Below, one piece after another: positions 8,436 through 15,874 of a stretch of 34,189 nt of DNA. The stretch spans positions 1 to 34,189 of the forward strand of contig JAEOTQ010000091.1 in NCBI GenBank assembly GCA_016839785.1. Reading direction: 5' to 3'. The position numbers and the translations under genes were made by a program. The notes below the pieces were generated by a model. The model was not told the DNA's origin. It saw only the letters and a list, made by a program, of their open reading frames with translations, and made no database searches. Position 1 is the stretch's first letter. Each line of letters opens with the position of its first letter. The DNA is from Candidatus Hodarchaeota archaeon. Lineage in GTDB: Archaea > Asgardarchaeota > Heimdallarchaeia > Hodarchaeales > Hodarchaeaceae.

Positions 8436-9008
8436 ATGGAAGCTGAACTAAAAATTCCAATTGCTGATATTTTTATAGATGAAGATCTGAGAGGATATTT
8501 AACTCAAATCATAGGTTCACCAGTGGAAGAAATCATACAGATCGATACTTATTTCCAAAGCCCAGTCAATGATTTCCGTAATACGGATGAAGCACTCCGT
8601 ATAAGACAGATTCTATCACAAGGGGAGAATGAAACAATAGAGTTAACTTATAAAGGTCCCAAAACTGGCAAAGATATGAAAGTTCGAGAAGAAATCACTT
8701 CGAGGATAATTCATTATGCAGAGGCAACTAAAATTCTTGAACAACTGGGATTTTCTATTGTAATGAAAGTTTCAAAAAAACGAACAAACTGGCATACGCA
8801 ATCAATAACACTTTCCTTGGATGAAGTTAAGGGGCTTGATAAATTCATTGAGGTTGAAACTATGACCATAAATTCCCCTCAAGCTATAGATAACGACAAA
8901 AACAAGTTAATCGAGTTTACTCGATCAATATTTCCTGATTGGAATGGGAAGAATGAAAGGAAATCCTATTTAGAACTTCTAATGGAAAAGCAGACTGATT
9001 CAGGATAG
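8436..9008 (+). CDS. CYTH-domain protein (CyaB/thiamine-triphosphatase-like)
   Basis: CYTH enzymes form a triphosphate tunnel and act on inorganic or organic triphosphates; members include class IV adenylate cyclase and thiamine triphosphatase. The 190-residue protein starts with the signature ExExK (MEAELK). It then shows the family pattern DTYFQSP, the TDEALRIR segment, LTYKGPK with an activating Lys, the EEI segment, and LDEVKGLDKFIEVE near the end. Length is standard for the archaeal group often labelled CyaB. The substrate cannot be read from sequence. It leads a tight three-gene operon, with 7 bp to the methyltransferase gene. No Shine-Dalgarno sequence is obvious before the ATG. Confidence 0.88.
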   Translation: MEAELKIPIADIFIDEDLRGYLTQIIGSPVEEIIQIDTYFQSPVNDFRNTDEALRIRQILSQGENETIELTYKGPKTGKDMKVREEITSRIIHYAEATKILEQLGFSIVMKVSKKRTNWHTQSITLSLDEVKGLDKFIEVETMTINSPQAIDNDKNKLIEFTRSIFPDWNGKNERKSYLELLMEKQTDSG

Positions 9009-9015
9009 GTATTGG

Positions 9016-9948
9016 ATGATAGAAAAAACAATCTCTAGGGAGTTCATAAAAAGATGGGGGAATTTCTATGGTAGAAATATAACTGGTAGGATTCTTAGAG
9101 AGTTAGGAAAATCGGATCCCCGCATTCTTGCCCCAAACACCCTCTATACTTCAAAACGTCAGCTTCAAGAAAACCTAGAAAACCAGGGATTTAGGTTTGC
9201 AACCGAATCCCCTTTTAATAGTCTAATTCTCGATTTTGAACCATATAACATTGTTGCTACAACTGAATATCTGTCAGGTTTATTTACAATTCAATCTTTG
9301 ACATCACTAATCCCTTCCAAGAGTTTAAACCCTTCTCATGGGTCTGTAGTAGCTGATTTGGCTGCCTCCCCTGGAATAAAAACGTGCTTGCTTGCAGAAT
9401 TAATGAAAAATACAGGTACCATCTATGCAATTGAGAAAGCAAAAAAACGTATTCCAGCCCTCAAAGCAAACCTTGCTAGGATGGGTATCTATAATACCGT
9501 CATTTTGAATGGAGATGCACGATCATTTCCTGATCTTAACATCGAAGTCGATCATATATTATTAGATGCCCCATGTACAGGAACAGGACTGAAGTTAAGA
9601 AAGAATAAGCGTTTGGAACGCAGAGTACTTAACGATGTCAATCGTCACGCGCAAACTCAACGCGAAATGTTAGAAGAAGCATGGAAGCAACTAAAAAATC
9701 ATGGAACTATTGTTTATTCAACTTGTAGCCTTGAACCTGAAGAAGGGGAGGTTCAAATTAATAATTTTCTTGCTAGACATGAAGGCCAGATCCAAGTCCT
9801 ACCCATAGGATTTAAAACTGGAATTCCAGGAAATATAACAAGATGGGACGAGACCTTGGATTCTCAGATTAGAAATACGAGAAGAATATTCCCTGATCAA
9901 GGAATGGATGGATTTTTCATTGCTCTGATGGAGAAGGTGAGAGCCTAA
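9016..9948 (+). CDS. NOL1/NOP2/Sun family RNA m5C methyltransferase
   Basis: This 310-residue SAM-dependent enzyme probably makes 5-methylcytosine in tRNA or rRNA. Rossmann motif I is DLAASPGIKT (114-123), equivalent to the DxCAAPGGKT of the family. Motif IV is LLDAPCTGTG with C187 and motif VI is STCS with C237, so both cysteines of the m5C mechanism are present. The N-terminal region (about 1-105) could carry the RNA-binding part; there is no obvious PUA domain inside this protein. The next gene, overlapping by 1 bp, encodes a PUA protein, so the two may act together. Whether it is closer to archaeal Trm4 or NSUN6-type enzymes is not decided. Confidence 0.93.
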   Translation: MIEKTISREFIKRWGNFYGRNITGRILRELGKSDPRILAPNTLYTSKRQLQENLENQGFRFATESPFNSLILDFEPYNIVATTEYLSGLFTIQSLTSLIPSKSLNPSHGSVVADLAASPGIKTCLLAELMKNTGTIYAIEKAKKRIPALKANLARMGIYNTVILNGDARSFPDLNIEVDHILLDAPCTGTGLKLRKNKRLERRVLNDVNRHAQTQREMLEEAWKQLKNHGTIVYSTCSLEPEEGEVQINNFLARHEGQIQVLPIGFKTGIPGNITRWDETLDSQIRNTRRIFPDQGMDGFFIALMEKVRA

Positions 9949-10493
9949 TGAAATATTCAAAGCTTATTGATGAGGAGATTATTACTGTAACAAACGTGAT
10001 CAATGAAATTTTAAAATCGGATGATTTCAGTCAAATGCTAAATACTCATTCTCTAATCAAAATCGTTGATAGGCGGGATGATATTTATTTAATAGAGGCT
10101 TCCGATAGTCTCCATCTAAGCAATCTTATGACAGGTAAGAGTAGGCAGAACTTCAAAATCTTAGCGTTTAAGACCAAACTTGGATTTTTTATTCGTCAGG
10201 AATTTAGAATTGGTATTGAATCACTTCGTTTCATTGCCAGTCTTTGTTCAAATCCTGTAATCCTCTCATCAAGACAGGAACAAAAATTTATTTATGGTAA
10301 AGACATAAGAATAAGATTAGATGAGGCAAAAAAGGTTCAAGAGAATTATTTAGACGGTTCATTGATACTAATATCTAATAACAAAGGAATGCCTATTGGA
10401 TATGCCAAAGTTTTTCCAAAAGAAGATTTTCTCCAATTGAAAAACATAGTTGATATTGGGATTTATCTTCGGTCGGAGAAAACAGCATTCTAA
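9948..10493 (+). CDS. NIP7-like protein with C-terminal PUA domain
   Basis: This 181-residue protein has a C-terminal PUA-type RNA-binding domain (about residues 100-178). Recognisable family features are KFIYGKDI, a LISNNKGMPIGYAKV strand pair and the terminal VDIGIYLRSE, close to the D-x-G-x-YLR ending of NIP7 and related archaeal proteins. The N-terminal half is divergent alpha/beta sequence. NIP7 acts in ribosome assembly in eukaryotes. Here the gene overlaps the upstream m5C methyltransferase by 1 bp (shared A in TAATG) and is followed by the RNase P RNA gene, giving an RNA-maturation context. It could instead be a specificity subunit for the methyltransferase. Confidence 0.8.
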   Translation: MKYSKLIDEEIITVTNVINEILKSDDFSQMLNTHSLIKIVDRRDDIYLIEASDSLHLSNLMTGKSRQNFKILAFKTKLGFFIRQEFRIGIESLRFIASLCSNPVILSSRQEQKFIYGKDIRIRLDEAKKVQENYLDGSLILISNNKGMPIGYAKVFPKEDFLQLKNIVDIGIYLRSEKTAF

Positions 10494-10503
10494 AGTAAAA
10501 AAG

Positions 10504-10510
10504 TTTATAT
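10504..10510 (+). promoter_or_regulatory. TATA box of the RNase P RNA gene
   Basis: TTTATAT sits about 25-28 bp upstream of the first base of the RNase P RNA P1 helix, the standard archaeal TATA-to-start distance. It is preceded by the A-rich AGTAAAAAAG (10495-10503), which could act as BRE. Confidence 0.65.
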
Positions 10511-10534
10511 CTTATCCTGATAAAACTCGTCTTG

Positions 10535-10909
10535 TGAGCATCGAAGCAACAGCCTGACTTCGGGTTTCATAGTAAATCTGAGGAAATTCCAGCCATTCAT
10601 TAACGCCGAACAGAGGCTTCCCTTTAACGGGTGAAATCTCTGTCAATCGAGAGGTTGGGCTCTGTTACAGAAACGATACGCCCTTATTCTTATGGCGAGG
10701 ATAGAGTGAAGTCTGTGGTAACACATGATTATTTAAGCTCTTGAGGACGAATAAGGAATCGATGAGACGAACATCCTCGGTGAATGCAAGCAGAATTTTT
10801 GATCTTTTACGAGATCTAGGAGAGTTGCGCTTAGGTTGATGTCAGGAACCTTATTAAGGTGACTTAATTAGGAAAACAGAAGCTGGATTACTCATTGGAG
10901 CGATGCTCA
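10535..10909 (+). ncRNA. rnpB: RNase P RNA
   Basis: RNase P RNA is the catalytic RNA that matures tRNA 5' ends. The ends close as a perfect 9-bp P1 helix: TGAGCATCG (10535-10543) pairs with CGATGCTCA (10901-10909). The CR-I-like segment GAGGAAATTCCAGCC (10580-10594) and the CR-V-like ACAGAAGCTGGATTA (10876-10890) are in their expected places near the two ends and can pair as P4 through TCCAGC/GCTGGA. Length, about 375 nt, fits an archaeal type A RNA. Internal pieces such as GGTGAATGCAAGC near 10780 look like CR-IV, but the middle is divergent and the specificity domain was not folded. A pyrimidine-rich stretch follows the 3' end. Confidence 0.88.
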
Positions 10910-11005
10910 ATTTCTTCTCACATTTACTTAAAGGAATCTCAAAATACTTTAATGTAGAACTAGAAAGACGACTTGTTCGTTAGCTTCAGGGAGCTCTCAC
11001 AAACA

Positions 11006-12841
11006 ATGCGAATTGTGGTTCTTAATACCGATAAATGTAAACCAAAACGTTGTGTTAAAGAATGTCGGGGTTCATGCCCGGTCGTTCGTTCTGGAACGGA
11101 AATGTTTGAATTCCCAACTGATATATCGCAACCGATTATCCATGAACAATTCTGTACAGGTTGTGGCATTTGTGCGCGTACTTGCCGCTTTCAGGCACTT
11201 ACCATAATAAATACCCCAGAAAAATTGGATAAGGATCTGACACAACGATTTGGTAGGAATGGATTTAGTCTATTCCGCTTACCCATAATTAAACCCAACA
11301 AAGTGAATGGATTTGTTGGACAAAACGGAATAGGAAAATCTACAGCGTTAAAAATTCTCTCAGGGGATATAATTCCAAATTTCGGACAACATGAAAAAAA
11401 CCCGTCCTGGGAAAGTGTAAAAGAGTTTTACAAGGGTACAGAATTACAGAATTTCTTCCAGCGTATGATTGATAAAGAAATCAAATGCATAAGAAAACCG
11501 CAAACTATTGAAAACATTCCTAAACAAGTAAAGGGATCTGTAAAGGAAGTATTAAGTCGATTTGATGAAAGAAATGTGCTAGAAGATCTGAAAGAGGATT
11601 TAGCTTTAGAAAAAATATGGGATCGAGAGATTGCGGTATTGTCAGGAGGCGAACTCCAGAAGGTTGCTATAGCAGTGGCAATTACAAGGGAAGCAGATAT
11701 CTATCTATTTGATGAACCCTCCTCATTCTTGGATATCAATGAACGATTGCGTACGGGGAGAGTTATTCGTAGTTTAATTGATGACAAGAAAACTGTAATT
11801 GTTGTGGAACATGACCTTGCTGTTTTAGATTACCTATCTGATTATGTCACAATGTTTTATGGGAGTCCGTCTTCATATGGTATTTGCTCACTACCTTATT
11901 CTGAGAAAGAAGGAATTAACGTTTTCTTAGATGGATTTATTCCTTCAGAAAACATGAGATTTCGTAATTATTCAATTAAAATAAAAAAATCATCAGAACG
12001 AACTGCCCAACTTGACTCTGATCCTCTTTTATCATATGACGATCTCTCAAAAGAGTTTGATCGGAGTAAATTCTCTCTTGATGTTCGAGGGGGCACAATT
12101 CATCAGAATGAAATAATAGGCATCCTTGGACCGAATGGAATTGGGAAAACTACATTTATAAAGATGTTAGCAGGATTAGAAAAACCTTCTACAGGTATTG
12201 TGGTAAAACAAAAATTAGTGGGAAGCGAAATTACAAATCATAACGAAGATGGGGAGGAGTCTGTTTTACGAGTTGCTTATAAACCTCAATACATTTCCTT
12301 AGATTCTGATCTATCAGTAGAAACATACTTGTTGAAGAAAGGGGGTTCAATTGTTGCTACTCCACAGTTTAAAAGCGAAAATATCAAAGCATTTGGACTT
12401 GAAAGTCTCCTTGATCAGCAAGTTCGTTATTTAAGTGGGGGAGAAAAGCAAAAAGTGGCAATAGTTGAAACTTTAGCTCAGTCTGCTGATTTGTACCTAT
12501 TCGATGAGCCTTCAGCATTTCTCTCAATCGAGGATAGATTAAATGCTGCAAAATTAATAAGAAGGATGATTCAATCACATCATGCCGCCGCTTTCATTGT
12601 CGAACATGATATTGTTACTCAAGATTATGTTTCTGATAGAAATATAGTTTTTCTTGGTACTCCAGGAGAATATGGAAGAGCTTATGCTCCTTCTGCAGTT
12701 AGAACAGGGATGAATCGATTTTTGGGGAATTTAAAAGTTTCTTTTAGAAGAGATCCGAAAACAGGTCGTCCTAGAGTTAATAAATTTGATTCAAAACTCG
12801 ACCGAGAACAGAAAAGCCAGGGCGAGTACTATTATGAATAG
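11006..12841 (+). CDS. ABCE1/Rli1 ribosome-recycling ATPase
   Basis: ABCE1 splits ribosomal subunits after termination. The 611-residue protein has all domains: N-terminal 4Fe-4S cysteines (CKPKRCVKECRGSCPV and CTGCGICARTC), NBD1 with Walker A GQNGIGKS, signature LSGGELQ and FDEPSSFLD, a hinge region, and NBD2 with GPNGIGKT, LSGGEKQ and FDEPSAF. It ends with the conserved FRRDPKTGRPRVNK and LDREQK...GEYYYE tail. The start is placed at ATG 11006 because the family begins with M-R-I-x-V-L; an upstream in-frame codon at 10973 would add 11 residues unlike the family. The 3' end overlaps the Tsr3 gene by 8 bp, suggesting coupled translation. It is 96 bp downstream of the RNase P RNA. Confidence 0.97.
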   Translation: MRIVVLNTDKCKPKRCVKECRGSCPVVRSGTEMFEFPTDISQPIIHEQFCTGCGICARTCRFQALTIINTPEKLDKDLTQRFGRNGFSLFRLPIIKPNKVNGFVGQNGIGKSTALKILSGDIIPNFGQHEKNPSWESVKEFYKGTELQNFFQRMIDKEIKCIRKPQTIENIPKQVKGSVKEVLSRFDERNVLEDLKEDLALEKIWDREIAVLSGGELQKVAIAVAITREADIYLFDEPSSFLDINERLRTGRVIRSLIDDKKTVIVVEHDLAVLDYLSDYVTMFYGSPSSYGICSLPYSEKEGINVFLDGFIPSENMRFRNYSIKIKKSSERTAQLDSDPLLSYDDLSKEFDRSKFSLDVRGGTIHQNEIIGILGPNGIGKTTFIKMLAGLEKPSTGIVVKQKLVGSEITNHNEDGEESVLRVAYKPQYISLDSDLSVETYLLKKGGSIVATPQFKSENIKAFGLESLLDQQVRYLSGGEKQKVAIVETLAQSADLYLFDEPSAFLSIEDRLNAAKLIRRMIQSHHAAAFIVEHDIVTQDYVSDRNIVFLGTPGEYGRAYAPSAVRTGMNRFLGNLKVSFRRDPKTGRPRVNKFDSKLDREQKSQGEYYYE

Positions 12842-13382
12842 TGAGATTACTACACGGAATTTTATCACACTCTTTCATGCGAATCAATGTGATCGGCGGA
12901 AATGTACAGGAACTAAAACATGGCAGCTCTATAAAACAAACAAACTCCCATTTATTGAACAATTTCGGTTTGTAAAGCGGATTACACAAATCCCCAGATT
13001 TTCAATCGTACTGAATCCTTTATCCGAAACTAAGTTGACAATTGCCGATCAGCAACTATATCACCGTTTTGGAATTACCGTTCTTGATTGCTCATGGAAT
13101 CAGGCAGAGGATATTTTTTCAAAGAGTTTTCCAAATTCACGATCACTTCCACGTTTAATCGCGGCAAATCCTGTAAATTATGGCAAACAGGCTAAATTAA
13201 GTAGTGTAGAAGCATTAGCAGCTTCACTGTATCTTCTTACTACACCTGATTTGGCAAATAAGGTACTTTCGTATTTTAAATGGGGAAATCAATTCATAAA
13301 ACTAAATCAAAATCTTCTTACTGATTATCTTTCCTGTATTAATTCTGATGAAGTCGCTCAAGTTGAAAAGGAGTATTTCTAA
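12834..13382 (+). CDS. tsr3: Tsr3-type rRNA aminocarboxypropyltransferase
   Basis: Tsr3 transfers the 3-amino-3-carboxypropyl group of SAM to a modified uridine in the decoding region of small-subunit rRNA. Clear family motifs are VLDCSWNQAE, RSLPRLIAANPVNYG and KLSSVEALAASLYL. The N-terminus has the CDRRKCTG segment seen in archaeal DUF367 members. The start is placed at ATG 12834, inside the last codons of ABCE1 (8-bp overlap), giving 182 residues. In eukaryotes both Rli1/ABCE1 and Tsr3 act on late 40S particles, so the pairing makes functional sense. Confidence 0.92.
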   Translation: MNSEITTRNFITLFHANQCDRRKCTGTKTWQLYKTNKLPFIEQFRFVKRITQIPRFSIVLNPLSETKLTIADQQLYHRFGITVLDCSWNQAEDIFSKSFPNSRSLPRLIAANPVNYGKQAKLSSVEALAASLYLLTTPDLANKVLSYFKWGNQFIKLNQNLLTDYLSCINSDEVAQVEKEYF

Positions 13383-13394
13383 CTCATAGCCTAG

Positions 13395-13440
13395 TTGTTT
13401 CTAAGGATTGAAACATAATTCGCTTAGAAACAATTATGTT
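13395..13440 (+). promoter_or_regulatory. Two mutually exclusive hairpins between tsr3 and the UPF0179 gene
   Basis: TTGTTTCTAAG (13395-13405) is perfectly complementary to CTTAGAAACAA (13423-13433), an 11-bp stem. AACATAATT (13412-13420) is perfectly complementary to AATTATGTT (13432-13440), a 9-bp stem. Each stem uses the other's loop, and they share two bases, so both cannot form fully at once. A third, weaker pairing TGTTTC/GAAACA (13396-13401 with 13410-13415) is also possible. A T-containing stretch follows. It may be a terminator, an attenuator-like switch or a DNA operator. Confidence 0.5.
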
Positions 13441-13508
13441 CATCTCATAATAATAATCATTTAGCCTTAAATTCCCTAATTACAAGCTATTTCTTGAGTG
13501 TTCATTAT

Positions 13509-13976
13509 ATGACAGCAGATAAACCTGTAAAAATAACATTGCTTGGTGTTAAACAGTCTAAACCAGGAAATAAGTTCATTTTTGTGGGTGAAACAGAAGG
13601 ATGTTCCGACTGTCGACTCCGTGGAGCATGTTTAAAACTCGAGAAAGGTAGGGTATATGAGGTCCAGGATGTTAAAGAGACTATTCATGTCTGTAATGTA
13701 TTTGATGAGGGTGTGAAAACTGTTGAAATTGTTGATCCCTCATACCAAGTTAGTACAGGAGCTAAACTGGCAATAGAAGGAGCAACGATATCATTCACTC
13801 CAAGAGAATGTGATATCATAGAGTGTCCCAATCATTATTTTCATTGCCGTCCCTCTTTCTTACCTGAAGGAGAAAAATTACGCATTCTTGAAATTACTAA
13901 AGATACAATGGAATGTCCTCATGGATATCAATTAAAATTAATAACTGCCGACAGAATGGAAAACTCTAACTCGTAA
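13509..13976 (+). CDS. UPF0179 family cysteine-rich protein
   Basis: This is a member of the archaeal UPF0179 family, of unknown function. Family features are the start V-K-I-T-L-L-G, FIFVGETEGCSDCRLRGAC, the GRVYEV segment, HVCNVFDEG and a Cys/His-rich part (RECDIIECPNHYFHC) before GEKLRI and a final MECPHGYQL. Eight cysteines in total suggest a metal site. I place the start at ATG 13509 (155 residues); an upstream TTG at 13494 would add five residues. No Shine-Dalgarno sequence is evident, so a leaderless or weakly led mRNA is possible. It follows tsr3 after the hairpin pair and precedes the FKBP gene by 20 bp. Confidence 0.88.
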   Translation: MTADKPVKITLLGVKQSKPGNKFIFVGETEGCSDCRLRGACLKLEKGRVYEVQDVKETIHVCNVFDEGVKTVEIVDPSYQVSTGAKLAIEGATISFTPRECDIIECPNHYFHCRPSFLPEGEKLRILEITKDTMECPHGYQLKLITADRMENSNS

Positions 13977-13996
13977 AAAGCCCCAGAGGGAAATTC

Positions 13997-14752
13997 ATGC
14001 CTATATTAGAAAATGATTGGATTAAAATTAATTATACTGGCCGTCTAAAGGAAAATTCGAAAGTTTTTGATACAACTCTCGAAGCAGTTGCACGCAAAGA
14101 ACACATCTTTGATGAGAAAAGAGGATACAGTCCATTATTATGCCGAGCGGGTGATGAAAAATTCCTAATCCCTGGGTTAGCACGCCAATTAGTAGGAATG
14201 GATCTTGATAAGCCCCAAACATTTGAAATTCCAGTCAAAGACGCTTACGGGGATAGAGATGCAAGTAAAATTGAAATGGTGCCTACAAAGCGACTTAGAA
14301 AAGCAAATATTGATCCACGAGTTGGGAACCGCGTTCAATTGGCAGGTAGATCTGGAACTATCATTTTTGCAGGCGGAGGACGAACAAGGGTTGATTATAA
14401 TCATCCGTTAGCAGGAAAAAAGTTAGTTTTTGATGTCACGATAGTTGAACAACTTGCTGAAGTCGAAGATATTCAAAAAGAAATCATTTCTCGTCGTCTT
14501 ACTGGTGTAAATCTCGAGGAAGTAGCCATTGAAACTTCAGAAGACCCAAAATCCATTACCATCTCCCTTCCAAATTACTTAATATTTATGGAGGGATTGG
14601 CAATTGCTAAATATACCTTGGGAACGGATCTCCATGAATTTCTTGATTTTGAAGTTGTTAAATTCCAAGATGTTTTTGACTATCAGAAAAAAGAAGAACC
14701 TATTGAAGAAGATTCATCACTAGAAGAGGAAGCCTCTTCCGAAGAAGAGTAG
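13997..14752 (+). CDS. Long-type archaeal FKBP peptidyl-prolyl isomerase
   Basis: This 251-residue FKBP has an N-terminal FKBP core (INYTGRL, VFDTTLE, IPGLARQLVGMDLDKP) interrupted by an insert-in-flap segment (about residues 85-135, ending FAGGGRTRVDYNHPLAGK) and closing with VFDVTIVEQL. It probably folds as a prolyl isomerase and chaperone of the SlyD-like archaeal class. A further roughly 80-residue C-terminal region and a Glu/Ser-rich acidic tail follow, as in the long archaeal FKBPs. GAGGGA sits 7 bp before the ATG. No signal peptide, so it is cytosolic. It ends facing the ribosomal protein operon, with a hairpin between them. Confidence 0.93.
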   Translation: MPILENDWIKINYTGRLKENSKVFDTTLEAVARKEHIFDEKRGYSPLLCRAGDEKFLIPGLARQLVGMDLDKPQTFEIPVKDAYGDRDASKIEMVPTKRLRKANIDPRVGNRVQLAGRSGTIIFAGGGRTRVDYNHPLAGKKLVFDVTIVEQLAEVEDIQKEIISRRLTGVNLEEVAIETSEDPKSITISLPNYLIFMEGLAIAKYTLGTDLHEFLDFEVVKFQDVFDYQKKEEPIEEDSSLEEEASSEEE

Positions 14753-14777
14753 GAACCTCAAAAATAAGAAATTAAGA

Positions 14778-14805
14778 ACGAGAAAATAAGCAAATTTTCT
14801 CTCGT
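14778..14805. terminator. Hairpin between convergent FKBP and L24e genes
   Basis: ACGAGAAAAT (14778-14787) can pair with ATTTTCTCTCGT (14794-14805) across a 6-nt loop, with two unpaired bases in the 3' arm. The arms are A/T-rich on the inner side, so the hairpin gives a T-tract on either strand. Its place between two converging genes fits a shared terminator. Confidence 0.45.
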
Positions 14806-14851
14806 GAACAAATTAAAAAATTCGAAAGCTTAGAGGAGTAGAAAAACATCC

Positions 14852-15046
14852 TCACTTAGCTTTAATTTTCGGAACATATTTCTTGGTCCATTTAAACTTC
14901 CGTGGATCACGTTTGAAGTCCAATAAGGAACGTTGACATTTCCGACTACAAAATCGAACCAGTTGTCCGTTTTTACGAACAAAAGACATACCAGTTCCTG
15001 GTTCAACCTCATGGCCGCAATAAGTGCACTCGTATAATCTAACCAT
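14852..15046 (-). CDS. rpl24e: Large-subunit ribosomal protein L24e
   Basis: This 64-residue zinc-ribbon ribosomal protein has CTYCG near the N-terminus and FCSRKCQRS in the middle, which together supply the four zinc-binding cysteines. WTKKYVP follows near the C-terminus, and a basic tail closes it. Length is standard for archaeal L24e. It is the last gene of the L7Ae-S28e-L24e cluster, 19 bp after S28e. In many archaea ndk and IF2 follow this trio; here the operon stops and convergent FKBP follows. Confidence 0.95.
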   Translation of the reverse strand: MVRLYECTYCGHEVEPGTGMSFVRKNGQLVRFCSRKCQRSLLDFKRDPRKFKWTKKYVPKIKAK

Positions 15047-15065
15047 TGTATCTACCTTCTTCTTT

Positions 15066-15281
15066 TTATGGACGTTTCAAGTTCCGGGCTTCTCTTTCTG
15101 TTTCTCTTAAGAGGAGCGTATCACCTTTTCTTACAGGTCCTTTTACATTGCGTACGATAATTCGGCCGCGATCACGACCATCTAAGACACGTACACGAAC
15201 TTGAGTGATTTCTCCTGTTACGCCTGTACGTCCAATAATCTGCAATACTTCAGCTGGAATACTGATATTATCCTCACTCAT
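15066..15281 (-). CDS. rps28e: Small-subunit ribosomal protein S28e
   Basis: This is the 71-residue S28e, an OB-fold protein at the mRNA exit region of the small subunit. The family pattern is clear: [15 protein letters not shown], then [16 protein letters not shown] and [12 protein letters not shown], ending in [12 protein letters not shown]. It is the middle gene of a conserved archaeal trio, 13 bp after L7Ae. Confidence 0.97.
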   Translation of the reverse strand: MSEDNISIPAEVLQIIGRTGVTGEITQVRVRVLDGRDRGRIIVRNVKGPVRKGDTLLLRETEREARNLKRP

Positions 15282-15294
15282 TCAAGCAGGCCTC

Positions 15295-15672
15295 TTAAAT
15301 TCCAGCTAGCTCCTTAATTCGAGCTGCAAGATTATCGATTTTAGCTTTTGATTCGCCTTCATTGATAATTGAACAGCTGGCTGTTTTTACACCAAGATTA
15401 CTAGCATTTCCCAGAATCTCTTTACTAGTCACATATAGATATGGGATCTTTTTATCTTTACACAGGAGGGGAATGTGTGCTACAATTTCAGGTGGGTCTA
15501 CATCTAATGCTAGGAATACTAGCTTAGCATTTCCACGTTCGATACTTTTTGTCGTTTCATTCGTACCTTTTCGAATATTGGATGGATCAGCACTAACCGC
15601 CTCCAATACCGTCAAAGCATCATTTTCAAGCCCTTCAGGCTGTTCATAATTTACATAGAATGGTTTACTCAT
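15295..15672 (-). CDS. rpl7ae: Ribosomal protein L7Ae (kink-turn binding)
   Basis: L7Ae binds kink-turns in rRNA, box C/D and H/ACA guide RNAs and RNase P RNA. The 125-residue sequence has the core IRKGTNETTKSIERGNAKLV, then FLALDVDPPEIVAHIP and LCKDKKIPYLYV, with a C-terminal helix typical of archaea. GGAGG precedes the ATG by about 11 bp. A TATA-like TTTTTATCTT (minus strand) near 15808-15817 would give a leader of about 110 nt, long for an archaeal mRNA and so possibly regulatory. Archaeal L7Ae is known in some species to control its own mRNA through a kink-turn; I did not identify one here. It leads the ribosomal operon. Confidence 0.96.
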   Translation of the reverse strand: MSKPFYVNYEQPEGLENDALTVLEAVSADPSNIRKGTNETTKSIERGNAKLVFLALDVDPPEIVAHIPLLCKDKKIPYLYVTSKEILGNASNLGVKTASCSIINEGESKAKIDNLAARIKELAGI

Positions 15673-15874
15673 GTTTATTTCGACCTCCAGGGTCTAGGAC
15701 GTAAGAAATTCCACTTCATCTGAAAAAGATAGAGCAAAATATTTCTAATTTCGGTTTAAATTCAACCCAATCCTTGGTCGGGCAATTGAATCAGCCTAAA
15801 TTCAAAGATAAAAAGTTTTAGCTCAAGTTTTATTCCGAATTCATCTTTATCCTAATTTCTCTTGAGTTTTCTAT

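Noticed and set aside
10973..11005. Upstream in-frame extension of ABCE1
   Set aside because: The added residues do not match the conserved family start, which begins at ATG 11006.
13397..13414. GTTTCTAAGGATTGAAAC resembles a CRISPR repeat (ends in ATTGAAAC)
   Set aside because: Only one copy is present; there are no spaced repeats and no cas genes. It is better explained as part of the interleaved hairpins.
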